From the NCBI RefSeq assembly GCF_008329905.1, contig NZ_CP032155.1, forward strand, positions 868,001 to 932,000: a stretch of 64,000 bases of DNA, in the 5' to 3' direction. Below the pieces are notes generated by a model. That model was given only the letters and a program-made list of their open reading frames with translations, did not search any database and had not been told where the DNA came from. Below, in pieces: positions 16,656 to 24,472 of the stretch. The translations under genes were made by a program, and so were the position numbers. The stretch is from Mycobacterium sp. ELW1. GTDB lineage: Bacteria; Actinomycetota; Actinomycetes; Mycobacteriales; Mycobacteriaceae. Positions within the stretch are counted from its first letter, which is position 1. Each line of letters begins with the position of its first letter.

Positions 16656-16963
16656 ATGACAATCCAACAGCCCCCGCCTTTCTCGACAGCGTCCTCGGCT
16701 GGTTGCACAAGGGATATCCGGAAGGTGTTCCGCCGAAGGACTATTACCCGTTGCTGGCGTTGCTGAAGAGGTCGCTGGCGGAGGACGAGGTTGTGCAGGC
16801 CGCCCAATCAATTCTGCGCGCAACGGATTTCGATACACCGGTGAGCGAAGAGCAGATCCGCGAAGCGGTCCGCGAGGTCATCGAGAAGGAACCCACTCCC
16901 GAAGAGCTGAACCAGGTTGCCGCACGGCTGGCCTCGGTCGGCTGGCCGCTCGAATCGCACTAG
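16656..16963 (+). pseudogene. DUF3349 small protein, copy B, with a disrupted 5' reading frame
   Basis: The conserved part is WLHKGYPEGVPPKDYYPLLA to PTPEELNQVAARLASVGWPL (Rv0543c-like). The natural ATG at 16656 (MTIQQPP, 7 nt after the previous stop) is in another frame and stops after 36 codons. In the DUF3349 frame there is no ATG or GTG between the upstream stop (16646-16648) and FLDSVLGWLHK; only TTG 16703. One extra C in the run of five C at 16671-16675 would join MTIQQPP to AFLDSVLGWLHK. So either the base is missing through a sequencing error, or the gene is frameshifted, or a TTG start is used. Its stop overlaps the convergent VOC gene by 3 nt. Confidence 0.7.
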
Positions 16964-17346
16964 CCTCGGCTGTCGCGCCGCAGCGGGTGGTCCTCGGGGA
17001 TCTGCACGAAGATCAGCGTGATCCCGTCGGGGTCGTTGACGTGCATCTCGTGTAGGCCCCACGGTTCGCGCCGGGCCTCGCGGGCGATCTCGACACCGCG
17101 GGAGGTCAGCTCCTGTTGGGTGGCGTAGAGATCGCGCACCTGCAGCCACAGCGACGCGGGGAACGGGCCTTGGGGGTTCGCGGGCGCACCGTGGCCGGCG
17201 AGTTCGATGAGCGACTGGCCGGCGTAGAACACCGTCCCGCCGCCGTATTCGCGGGCGATGGCCAGCCCGAGTGCGTCGCGGTAGAAGTCCAGTGAGCGTT
17301 CGTAATCCGCCGGCCGGAGCAGCATCCGGCTCGCAAGGATCTCCAT
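16960..17346 (-). CDS. Glyoxalase/bleomycin-resistance (VOC) family protein
   Basis: 128 aa single VOC module with the paired beta-alpha-beta units: ILASRMLLRPADYERSLDFYRDALGL, then LWLQVRDLYATQQEL and EMHVNDPDGITLIFVQ. VOC proteins bind a divalent metal and act on small molecules such as lactoylglutathione or extradiol substrates, or bind drugs. It matches Rv0546c by position. The specific function is unknown. Sits 14 nt downstream of the SDR gene on the same strand. Confidence 0.85.
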   Translation of the reverse strand: MEILASRMLLRPADYERSLDFYRDALGLAIAREYGGGTVFYAGQSLIELAGHGAPANPQGPFPASLWLQVRDLYATQQELTSRGVEIAREARREPWGLHEMHVNDPDGITLIFVQIPEDHPLRRDSRG

Positions 17347-17360
17347 CCGTCGTGTCTACC

Positions 17361-18206
17361 TCAGTTCGGCTGCAGGCGCTGACGCTTCATCGCCCGGTTC
17401 ATCGCGCCGGGTGCGACGACGTCGAGCGCGCGGGCGGTGACGGCCATCCGCGGAGCGATCCGCACCGGGCGGTGCCGCGCCGCTTCGATCATCCACTGGC
17501 CGGCCTCGTCCGGGGTCAGCGCGGGAAGCCCGTCGTATTCCTTGGTCGGCGCGATCATCGGGGTGGCCACCAGCGGGTAGTACAGCGTCGTGGAATGCAC
17601 GCCCTGGCCGGACCATTCGGTCTCGATGACGCGGCTGACCGCGCTGAGCGCGGACTTCGACGCGTTGTACACGCCGAACAGCGGTGAGGCTTCGCTGAAG
17701 ACGCCCCAGGTGGCGACGTTGATGATGTGCCCGTCGCGGCGCTCCAACATGGCGGGCGCCAGCCCGCGGATGAGGCGCAGCGGCGAGAAGTAGTTCAGCA
17801 TCATGGTGCGCTCGACGTCATGCCAGCGGTCCAGCGATTCGGCCAGTGGTCTGCGGATCGAGCGGCCGGCGTTGTTGACCAGGATGTCGACCGCGCCGAC
17901 CTGCTGCGCCAGCGCGTCGACGGCGTCGAGGTCGGACAGGTCGCACGGGATCGCGGTCGCGGATCCGCCGGCGTCGGTGATGCGGTCGACGACCTCGGCG
18001 AGCAGGTCCTCGCGGCGGGCGACCACGATGACCTCACACCCTTCGGCCGCGAACAACTCCGCGCCGGCAGCGCCGATGCCCGATGAGGCGCCGGTGATCA
18101 GCACCTGCTTGCCGCGCAGGTCGACGGTGATGCCGGTCGGCAGGCTCAGCGGTGGTCGCATACCGGTCAGCGCGATGGCCTCGGTGATTCGGCGCAGGGG
18201 GTTCAC
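17361..18206 (-). CDS. Short-chain dehydrogenase/reductase (Rv0547c-like)
   Basis: 281 aa from GTG 18206. It is a classical SDR with cofactor motif TGASSGIGAAGAELFA, NNAG (ILVNNAGRSIRRPL) and YNASKSALSAVSRV catalytic Tyr/Lys. The C-terminal region carries about 60 residues beyond the core (ARHRPVRIAPRMAVTARALD), typical of mycobacterial lipid-metabolism SDRs. The start is uncertain because no ribosome site is evident and an ATG at 18260 would add 18 residues. Substrate unknown. It lies between menB and the VOC gene as in M. tuberculosis. Confidence 0.82.
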   Translation of the reverse strand: MNPLRRITEAIALTGMRPPLSLPTGITVDLRGKQVLITGASSGIGAAGAELFAAEGCEVIVVARREDLLAEVVDRITDAGGSATAIPCDLSDLDAVDALAQQVGAVDILVNNAGRSIRRPLAESLDRWHDVERTMMLNYFSPLRLIRGLAPAMLERRDGHIINVATWGVFSEASPLFGVYNASKSALSAVSRVIETEWSGQGVHSTTLYYPLVATPMIAPTKEYDGLPALTPDEAGQWMIEAARHRPVRIAPRMAVTARALDVVAPGAMNRAMKRQRLQPN

Positions 18207-18287
18207 GGCTGCTGAGTCTATGTGTGGCAGATCGGGCGCGGTTTCGTGCGCTGGGCGCACGCGAGCGCGCCGAACCTGAGGGCTCGA

Positions 18288-19190
18288 CTAGAAGTAGCGC
18301 GGGAACGGACTCCAGTCGGGGTCGCGCTTTTCCAGGAAGGCATCCCGGCCCTCGACGGCCTCGTCGGTCATGTAGGCCAGCCGGGTGGCCTCGCCGGCGA
18401 ACAGTTGCTGGCCCACCAGCCCGTCGTCGAGCAGGTTGAAGGCGAACTTCAGCATGCGTTGCGCCTGGGGTGATTTGCCGTTGATCTCCTTGGCCCACTG
18501 CACGCCCACGCTTTCCAGCTCGGCGTGGTTGACCACCTCGTTGACCGCGCCCATGTGATGCATCTGCTCGGCGGTGTAGGGCCGGCCGAGAAAGAAGATC
18601 TCCCGGGCGAACTTCTGGCCGACCTGACGCGCCAGATAGGCGCTGCCGTACCCGCCGTCGAAGCTGCCGACGTCGGCGTCGGTCTGCTTGAACCGGGCGT
18701 GCTCGCGGCTGGCGAGGGTCAGGTCGCAGACCACATGCAAGCTGTGCCCGCCGCCGGCCGCCCATCCGTTGACCAAGCAGATGACGATTTTCGGCATGAA
18801 CCGGATCAGCCGCTGAACCTCAAGGATGTGCAGCCGCCCGGCACGCGCCGGATCGACGGACTCGGCGGTTTCTCCCTCGGCGTACTGGTATCCGCTTCGG
18901 CCGCGGATGCGTTGGTCGCCGCCCGAGCAGAACGCCCAGCCGCCGTCTTTGGTCGACGGCCCGTTGCCGGTCAGCAGCACCACGCCGACGTCCGGCGACA
19001 TCCGGGCGTGGTCGAGGGCGCGGTACAGCTCGTCGACGGTGTGCGGCCGAAAAGCGTTGCGCACGTCGGGACGGTCGAACGCCACCCGCACCGTGCCGTC
19101 GGAGACGTGCCGGTGATAGGTGATATCGGTCAGGTCCTCGAAGCCGTCGATGGCTCGCCACTGCGACGGGTCAAACGGATTGTCAGTCAA
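18288..19190 (-). CDS. menB: 1,4-Dihydroxy-2-naphthoyl-CoA synthase MenB
   Basis: 300 aa crotonase-fold enzyme that closes the naphthalene ring of o-succinylbenzoyl-CoA. Features seen are FDRPDVRNAFRPHTVDEL, LTGNGPSTKDGGWAFCSGGDQRIRG (oxyanion hole and the longer MenB loop), VNGWAAGGGHSLHVVCDLTLAS and DVGSFDGGYGSAYLARQVG. M. tuberculosis MenB (Rv0548c) is about 14 residues longer. It is a hexameric cytosolic enzyme that in this class uses bicarbonate or an Asp as catalytic base. Fifteen nt separate it from the upstream Ddn-like gene. Confidence 0.95.
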   Translation of the reverse strand: MTDNPFDPSQWRAIDGFEDLTDITYHRHVSDGTVRVAFDRPDVRNAFRPHTVDELYRALDHARMSPDVGVVLLTGNGPSTKDGGWAFCSGGDQRIRGRSGYQYAEGETAESVDPARAGRLHILEVQRLIRFMPKIVICLVNGWAAGGGHSLHVVCDLTLASREHARFKQTDADVGSFDGGYGSAYLARQVGQKFAREIFFLGRPYTAEQMHHMGAVNEVVNHAELESVGVQWAKEINGKSPQAQRMLKFAFNLLDDGLVGQQLFAGEATRLAYMTDEAVEGRDAFLEKRDPDWSPFPRYF

Positions 19191-19205
19191 GGGTTTTGAA
19201 CTCCA

Positions 19206-19667
19206 TCACTTGAGGGGATCGAATCGGAAAACTGCGCAGCGGCCGGCCAGGGCCTCGAACTCTTCGGGCTTGCCCTCGGTGACCAGCCCGGCGTTCTTCA
19301 TGAAGCTGACACCGGTCGGAACCAGGACGGGGAACTCGCGCAGCAGTGGGCGCGCCTCCTCGGGGGGCAGCTCCACGATGCGCACTGCTTCACTGCGCCG
19401 GCCTGTGCTCAGGGTGACGACGCCGGCGGCGCGGGCGTTGCGCACCCAGTCCGCGCCGGGGAAACCGCCCACCACGTACCGCTTGCCGTCGACGGTGAAC
19501 GGGGTGATCGGCGTCGAGCGTGGCTTGCCCGATGTGCGCCCGGGAACGGTCAGCACCATCGGGCCTTCGGTTCCGCCGAACGGCACACCGAGCCGCATCA
19601 TCAGCATGAAGATCTTGTTCATCGGCTTGAGCCACCACGGCGGCCTGATGCGCTCGGTGTCTGCCAT
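19206..19667 (-). CDS. F420-dependent Ddn-family nitroreductase-like protein
   Basis: 153 aa; ATG 19667 gives MADTERIRPPWWLKPMNKIF. It has the split-barrel of deazaflavin-dependent nitroreductases (Ddn/FGD-partner family): GPMVLTVPGRTSGKPRSTPITPF and KRYVVGGFPGADWVRNARAAG, which bind F420 phosphate and deazaflavin in Ddn. M. tuberculosis Ddn activates pretomanid and is reported to reduce menaquinone, which makes its place beside menB noteworthy. Activity on any particular quinone is inference. Confidence 0.85.
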   Translation of the reverse strand: MADTERIRPPWWLKPMNKIFMLMMRLGVPFGGTEGPMVLTVPGRTSGKPRSTPITPFTVDGKRYVVGGFPGADWVRNARAAGVVTLSTGRRSEAVRIVELPPEEARPLLREFPVLVPTGVSFMKNAGLVTEGKPEEFEALAGRCAVFRFDPLK

Positions 19668-19683
19668 GCCCAAAAAGGTACGC

Positions 19684-20373
19684 CTAGAGCCCGATACCGC
19701 GGTCGCGCAGTGCATCGATGAGACCGGTCGGACGCTCGGCGACCGGAAGCGGGTCGACCAGGATGAAGCCGCAGCCGAGGTGGCGCGCGGCGCCGTCGTT
19801 CTCCTCGCTGTCGCCGACCATCAGCGCCTCCTCGGCCGCGACACCGAGGCGCTGCAGCGCGATCTCGAAGATTCGCGGATCGGGTTTGACCGCGCCGACT
19901 TCGAACGACAGCACGAATTCGTCGGCGTCCGCCCCGGCGGTGCGAAACGCGGGCCGGATGTCGAAGGCGATGTTGGAGACGATCGCGGTACGCAAACCCT
20001 GCGCCCGAAGCGACTGCAAGACCTCGACGGTGTCTGGGTAGGGCACCCACGACGCCGGGTCGACCGCCTGCCGGTACAGCGATTCCGCATGCTGATCCGG
20101 CAGGCCCGCGTCGCGCAGTGCGTGCAGGTAGGCCTCGCGGTGCAGGGCCGGTGCGAGGTCGCGGTTGACCCACGCCCGTTGAGCCTCTTCGGTTCTCGTC
20201 ACCGAACCGCCGGTCGGGTGGGTGAGGCGTTCCATCAGTTCGGCCTGCGCATGCTCGTCGACTGCGAGACGGCCGTCGTCGTCGATCAATTCCATGCCGT
20301 CAAACCAGCTGTCGTCCTCCTCGAGACGAAACAGGGTGCCGGAGAAGTCGAACAGCACAGCGCGTACGGGCAT
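19684..20373 (-). CDS. HAD-superfamily hydrolase lacking the second motif-I aspartate
   Basis: 229 aa HAD-like fold with cap insert (about 20-95). Motif I is VLFDFSGTLFRLE: the nucleophile D9 is kept but the usual acid/base Asp two residues on is Ser. Motif II is TAIVSNI, motif III K in AVKPDPRIFEIA, motif IV GDSEENDGAARHLG. The Ser replacement resembles dehalogenase or phosphonatase branches more than ordinary phosphatases, so a phosphatase call would be unsafe. It starts 35 nt from the next minus-strand gene and ends 16 nt before the Ddn-like start. Confidence 0.85.
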   Translation of the reverse strand: MPVRAVLFDFSGTLFRLEEDDSWFDGMELIDDDGRLAVDEHAQAELMERLTHPTGGSVTRTEEAQRAWVNRDLAPALHREAYLHALRDAGLPDQHAESLYRQAVDPASWVPYPDTVEVLQSLRAQGLRTAIVSNIAFDIRPAFRTAGADADEFVLSFEVGAVKPDPRIFEIALQRLGVAAEEALMVGDSEENDGAARHLGCGFILVDPLPVAERPTGLIDALRDRGIGL

Positions 20374-20408
20374 GGCCCCATGCTGCCAGTGCGCGAGAGG
20401 GACGCTGC

Positions 20409-20951
20409 TCAGGGCCTGGGATTGGTCCAGGTGGGATTGGTCATGCCGGGCACAGTCGAGGTCGGCGTGGGATGGTGCAGTCGGTGCTCCATCATCGACG
20501 CGCCGCGGTAGTACGCGAACGCCATGCCCAGAGCGATCAGACCTGCCAGGAACGCGAATTGCAGCGCCACCGAGACCGCTCGGGGCACGGCGGGGACCGT
20601 GATCCTGCTGCGGATGCTCGGAGCGACCCGCTCGGCCCGCGGCATCACCGGCGTCTCTTTGCCGCGCAGGAACTGCATCACCACGTCGGTGGCCCGATGG
20701 ATCTGCTCACGGTCCACGTAGAGCTGGACGCCGTCTGTCGCTGCGCCTCTCAGGCCGCTCGGGCGGGCTACGTACCCGCCGATGTCGGCGTCATGCAGGA
20801 GCGCGAGAACCGGTGCCGCGTGGGCAGATTCGAGATCGGCGAGGATCACCCAGGTGTCGGCCCACACATCGTTGTCCTGGCCGCCCGGCGGCAGCCAGAA
20901 CATGATGTCGCGCTCTTTGAGGTACTCGAGCGGGATAACCCGAGACAGCAT
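20409..20951 (-). CDS. Conserved protein with C-terminal membrane helix and His-rich tail
   Basis: 180 aa from ATG 20951. The first about 95 residues (WVILADLESAHAAPVLALLHDADIGGYVARP... LYVDREQIHRATDVVMQFL) resemble the DUF2007 putative signal-transducing fold, with alternating strand and helix. After a basic linker one hydrophobic helix (about 130-152) is followed by MMEHRLHHPTPTSTVPG, a histidine- and proline-rich tail. It could be a membrane-anchored ligand or metal sensor. No characterised homologue is recognised. Confidence 0.6.
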   Translation of the reverse strand: MLSRVIPLEYLKERDIMFWLPPGGQDNDVWADTWVILADLESAHAAPVLALLHDADIGGYVARPSGLRGAATDGVQLYVDREQIHRATDVVMQFLRGKETPVMPRAERVAPSIRSRITVPAVPRAVSVALQFAFLAGLIALGMAFAYYRGASMMEHRLHHPTPTSTVPGMTNPTWTNPRP

Positions 20952-20973
20952 CACCCAAGTATGCGCCGAACAG

Positions 20974-22575
20974 CTAGCCGATGGCTCGAGATGACCCTTC
21001 CCAGAACTGCGCCCGCACGGCCTTCTTGTCCGGCTTGCCCAGCGCGGTCACCGGCACCGAGTCGACGATGATCACCTGCTTGGGCGCCTGCACCGAACCC
21101 TTGCGGTCCTTGACCGCGGCCTGGATCTCCGCGGTCAGCGTGGCGACTGCGTCGTCGTCGGAGGGATGATCCGGCCGCAGCACGATCACCGCGGTGACGG
21201 CCTCGCCCCACTTCTCGTCGGGGGTGCCGATCACACACACCTGCGCGACCGCGGGATGCTCGGCGACGACGTCCTCCACCTCACGCGGGAACACGTTGAA
21301 GCCGCCGGTGACGATCATGTCCTTGACCCGGTCGACGATGAACCAGTAGCCGTCCTCGTCCTCGCGCGCCATGTCGCCGGTGTGCAGCCAGCCGTCCTTG
21401 AACGTCTTGGCGGTCTCTTCCGGCAGGTTCCAGTACCCGCCGGACAGCAGCGGCCCGGACACGCAGATCTCGCCGACCTCACCTTGTGGCACCTCGTTGC
21501 CGTCGGCGTCGAGCAGTGCGGTGCGCGCGAACAGGGTGGGCCGCCCGCATGAGGTCAGCCGCTTCTCGTCGTGGTCCTTCTTGCCGAGGTAGGAGATCAC
21601 CATCGGGGCTTCGGACTGTCCGTAGTACTGCGCGAAGATCGGGCCGAACCGGCGGATCGCCTCGGCCAGGCGCACCGGGTTCATCGCCGAGGCGCCGTAG
21701 TACACCGTTTCCAGCGACGACAGGTCGCGGGTGTGCGAATCGGGATGGTCCATCAACGCGTAGATCATCGACGGGACCAGCATGGTCGCGGTGATCTTCT
21801 GCTCCTCGATCACCCGCAGCACCTCGGCCGGGTCGAACTTGGTCAGCACCACGAGCTCGCCGCCCTTGACCACGGTCGGCACGAAGAACGCCGCGCCGGC
21901 ATGCGACAGCGGGGTGCACATCAGGAACCGCGGGTTCTCCGGCCACTCCCACTCGGCGAGCTGAACCGTCGTCATCGTGGTGATCGACTGAGCGGTGCCC
22001 AGCACACCCTTCGGCTTTCCGGTGGTGCCGCCGGTGTAGGCCATGCCGCCGACGTGATCGGGGGGAAGGTCGGCCGCCACCAACGGCTTCGGCGGGTACT
22101 TGGCGGCCTCGGCGATCAGGTCCACCGCGGAATCACCGAGGGCCTCGGGGACCGGGCCGAGCGTCAGCACCTGCTTGAGGGCGGGCACCTTCTCGAGCAA
22201 GCCCTGCGCCCGCTCGATGAACATCGGGTTGGGATCGATAATCAGCGACGTCACACCGGCGTCGTTGAGCACGTAGGCGTGGTCGTCCAGCGAGCCGAGA
22301 GGGTGTAGTGCCACCCGGCGATATCCCTGGGTCTGGCCGGCACCGATGATCATCAGCACCTCGGGTCGGTTCAGCGACAACAGACCCGCTGTGGCCCCGG
22401 TTCCGGCGCCGAGCGCCTCGAAGGCCTGAATGTACTGGCTGATGCGGTCGGCGAGCTCGCCCCCGGTCAGGGTGGTGTCACCCAGATGCAGCACCGGCTT
22501 GTTCTTGTTGCGCTTCAGCGCGCCGACGGTCAGGTGGCCAGAATGGAGGGGATGGCGAAGCAGCTCGTCACTCAT
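20974..22575 (-). CDS. fadD8: Acyl-CoA synthetase, FadD8-like
   Basis: 533 aa AMP-forming ligase. It contains YTGGTTGKPKGVLGTAQS (P-loop), YYGQSEAPMV (A5), GGYWNLPEETAKTFKDGWLHTGDMAREDEDGYWFIVDRVKDMIVTGG-type A7/A8 region and a C-terminal VTALGKPDKKAVR lysine. Position and type match M. tuberculosis fadD8 (Rv0551c). ATG 22575 follows TAATGT by 7 nt, so the transcript may be leaderless, and a KstR-type operator covers that promoter (22587-22600). That suggests a sterol or fatty-acid substrate under KstR control; the substrate itself is not shown. Confidence 0.88.
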   Translation of the reverse strand: MSDELLRHPLHSGHLTVGALKRNKNKPVLHLGDTTLTGGELADRISQYIQAFEALGAGTGATAGLLSLNRPEVLMIIGAGQTQGYRRVALHPLGSLDDHAYVLNDAGVTSLIIDPNPMFIERAQGLLEKVPALKQVLTLGPVPEALGDSAVDLIAEAAKYPPKPLVAADLPPDHVGGMAYTGGTTGKPKGVLGTAQSITTMTTVQLAEWEWPENPRFLMCTPLSHAGAAFFVPTVVKGGELVVLTKFDPAEVLRVIEEQKITATMLVPSMIYALMDHPDSHTRDLSSLETVYYGASAMNPVRLAEAIRRFGPIFAQYYGQSEAPMVISYLGKKDHDEKRLTSCGRPTLFARTALLDADGNEVPQGEVGEICVSGPLLSGGYWNLPEETAKTFKDGWLHTGDMAREDEDGYWFIVDRVKDMIVTGGFNVFPREVEDVVAEHPAVAQVCVIGTPDEKWGEAVTAVIVLRPDHPSDDDAVATLTAEIQAAVKDRKGSVQAPKQVIIVDSVPVTALGKPDKKAVRAQFWEGSSRAIG

Positions 22576-22582
22576 GCGGTCC

Positions 22583-22588
22583 ACATTA
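22583..22588 (-). promoter_or_regulatory. Candidate -10 for fadD8-like gene
   Basis: Minus-strand TAATGT (TAnnnT) is 7 nt before the ATG at 22575 and abuts the KstR-like box, so a bound repressor would block it. Confidence 0.45.
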
Positions 22589-22600
22589 GAACGTGTTCCA
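22587..22600. promoter_or_regulatory. KstR-type operator
   Basis: TAGAACGTGTTCCA matches the published KstR consensus TnnAACnnGTTnnA at every fixed base and is nearly a perfect palindrome. It lies in the 47-bp gap between fadD8-like (minus) and the DUF3253 gene (plus) and overlaps the -10 of fadD8. KstR represses cholesterol-catabolic genes and is released by 3-oxocholestenoyl-CoA. Binding here is predicted. Confidence 0.7.
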
Positions 22601-22622
22601 GTTCGGAAGGAAGGGCGTCTCG

Positions 22623-22877
22623 ATGACTGACGTGGGCAAGCAGCTGCGCTCGGCGATCCTCACGATGACAGCCGAGCGGGCCCCGCGGACGATTTGTCCG
22701 TCCGACGCCGCCCGGGTGGTGGACCCCGATCACTGGCGTGAGTTGATGGATGCGGCTCGCGATCTCGCCCGCGAGCTGGCCAGGAGCGGGGATGTCGTGA
22801 TCACCCAGAAAGGGGAGGTGCTCGACCCGGATGGGGAGTGGCGTGGACCCATCCGGATCCGACGAGCCGGCACCTGA
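22623..22877 (+). CDS. DUF3253 small protein
   Basis: 84 aa; ATG 22623 has GGAAGGAAGG 8-17 nt upstream. The whole protein is a predicted small winged-helix-like domain (MTAERAPRTICPSDAARVV, WRELMDAARDLARELARSGDVVITQKGEVLDP) typical of DUF3253, which occurs alone or joined to other proteins in bacteria. Function unknown; DNA binding is possible from the fold. It diverges from fadD8 across the KstR-like box and precedes a second acyl-CoA ligase by 29 nt. Confidence 0.8.
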   Translation: MTDVGKQLRSAILTMTAERAPRTICPSDAARVVDPDHWRELMDAARDLARELARSGDVVITQKGEVLDPDGEWRGPIRIRRAGT

Positions 22878-22906
22878 ACTTTTGCCGGCATGGCAATCTG
22901 GCTCGT

Positions 22907-24472
22907 ATGCAACCACCCGAACCACGCTTCCTCGATGACCGGCCGGCGTACTGGGCCGAGCACAAGCCTGATGGTCAGGCCATCAGTTACCTGGACCGCA
23001 GTTGGACCTGGGCGCAGTGGGACGACCGGATCCGGCGGCTGGCAGGCGCTCTGGTGGAGCGCGGCATCGGCCGCGGCGACGTGGTGGCATTCCTGGACAA
23101 GAACCACCCGGCCTGTGTCGAGCTGCAGCTCGCCGCTGCCTCGCTCGGCGCCGCCACCGCCGTGATCAACTTCCGGCTGGCCGCCGATGAGATGGACTAC
23201 GTCCTCAATGACTCCGGCGCCAAACTGCTGATTGTCGGCACCGAACTGATGGGCGCTGTCGACAAGATCCGCGACAAGCTGACCAATGTCTCGGAGGTCA
23301 TCGAGGTCACGCCCGACGGCGCGGACGGCGACGGGTACGAGGCCCTGCTGGCCGCGGCCACCCCGGTAGGGCGGCCCGCCGAGGTCGATCCCGAGGATGC
23401 CGCTTTGGTCATGTATTCCTCGGGCACCACGGGCCGGCCCAAGGGTGTGGTTCTCTCGCACCGAAATGTGTTGGCGCACACGATGAACGCTGCGACGTTC
23501 GAGTTCGGCGACGACGACAAGAACATGGTGGCGATGCCGTTGTTCCATGTCGGTGGGTCCGCCTACGTGCAGTACAGCATTCACGCCGGTGTCCCGACGA
23601 TCATGACGCGCGAGGCTGACGGTGCCTCGCTTGCCGGAGCGCTCCTGCAGGGTGCCAACCGAACTTTCCTGGTGCCCGCGGTGCTGGGCAAGGTGCTGGA
23701 GTCCGGCGAGGACGCGGTCAAGCTGTTCAGCGCGCTGCGGACCTTCGTGTACGGGGCTTCCCCGATGCCGCCCGCGCTGCTGAAATCGGCCCTGAAAGCC
23801 TGGCCCGACACCGATTTCATCCAGGTGTACGGCCTGACCGAGGTGTGCGGCGCGATCACCCAGCTCTCCCCGGAGGTGCACCGCGACGACTCCCGGCCGG
23901 AGCGGCTGATCAGTGCCGGGCAGCCCTCGCGGGAGGTGGAGGTCCGGGTTGTGGACACCGACACCCTGGCTGAGGTGCCGGTCGGTCAGCCCGGCGAATT
24001 ATGGTTCCGCACACCGCAGCTGATGAAGGGCTACCACAACAAGCCGGAGGCCACCGCCTCGACCATCACCGAGGACGGGTGGTTCCGTTCCGGTGACATC
24101 GGCCGCGTCGACGAAGACGGCTTCATCTTCGTCGAGGACCGCCTCAAGGACATGATCATCTCCGGCGGCGAGAACATCTACTCCGTGGAGGTCGAGCGGG
24201 TGCTCACCGATCATCCTGCGGTGCTCGACGCCGCGGTGTTCGGTGTCCCGGACGAGAAGTGGGGCGAGTCGGTCAAGGCGGTCGTCGAACTGTCGCTCGG
24301 CGGTACGACGTCCGAGGAGGAGCTGATCGCCTGGTGCCGGGAGCGGCTGGCGCACTACAAGTGCCCGCGCAGCGTGGAGATCTCGCCGGCGCTGCCGCGC
24401 AACCCGACGGGCAAGCTACTCAAGCGCGACCTGCGCAACCCGTACTGGGAGAACCGCGGCCGCGCGATCTGA
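22907..24472 (+). CDS. Acyl-CoA synthetase (FadD family), overlapping menC
   Basis: 521 aa from ATG 22907 (MQPPEPRFLDDRPAYWAEHK). AMP-forming signatures: MYSSGTTGRPKGVVLSHRN, YGLTEVCGAI, GYHNKPEATASTITEDGWFRSGDIG, DRLKDMIISGGENIYSVEVE and RNPTGKLLKRDLR with the catalytic lysine. The substrate is unknown; the sequence resembles long-chain or aromatic acyl-CoA ligases. Its TGA overlaps the menC ATG (TGATG), so translation is coupled to a menaquinone gene even though the dedicated ligase menE is present at 13353. M. tuberculosis has a different gene (Rv0552) in this place. Confidence 0.87.
   Translation: MQPPEPRFLDDRPAYWAEHKPDGQAISYLDRSWTWAQWDDRIRRLAGALVERGIGRGDVVAFLDKNHPACVELQLAAASLGAATAVINFRLAADEMDYVLNDSGAKLLIVGTELMGAVDKIRDKLTNVSEVIEVTPDGADGDGYEALLAAATPVGRPAEVDPEDAALVMYSSGTTGRPKGVVLSHRNVLAHTMNAATFEFGDDDKNMVAMPLFHVGGSAYVQYSIHAGVPTIMTREADGASLAGALLQGANRTFLVPAVLGKVLESGEDAVKLFSALRTFVYGASPMPPALLKSALKAWPDTDFIQVYGLTEVCGAITQLSPEVHRDDSRPERLISAGQPSREVEVRVVDTDTLAEVPVGQPGELWFRTPQLMKGYHNKPEATASTITEDGWFRSGDIGRVDEDGFIFVEDRLKDMIISGGENIYSVEVERVLTDHPAVLDAAVFGVPDEKWGESVKAVVELSLGGTTSEEELIAWCRERLAHYKCPRSVEISPALPRNPTGKLLKRDLRNPYWENRGRAI

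Noticed and set aside
19120..20511. 463-codon plus-strand open frame
   Set aside because: It is antisense to the Ddn-like and HAD genes, with no recognisable domain.
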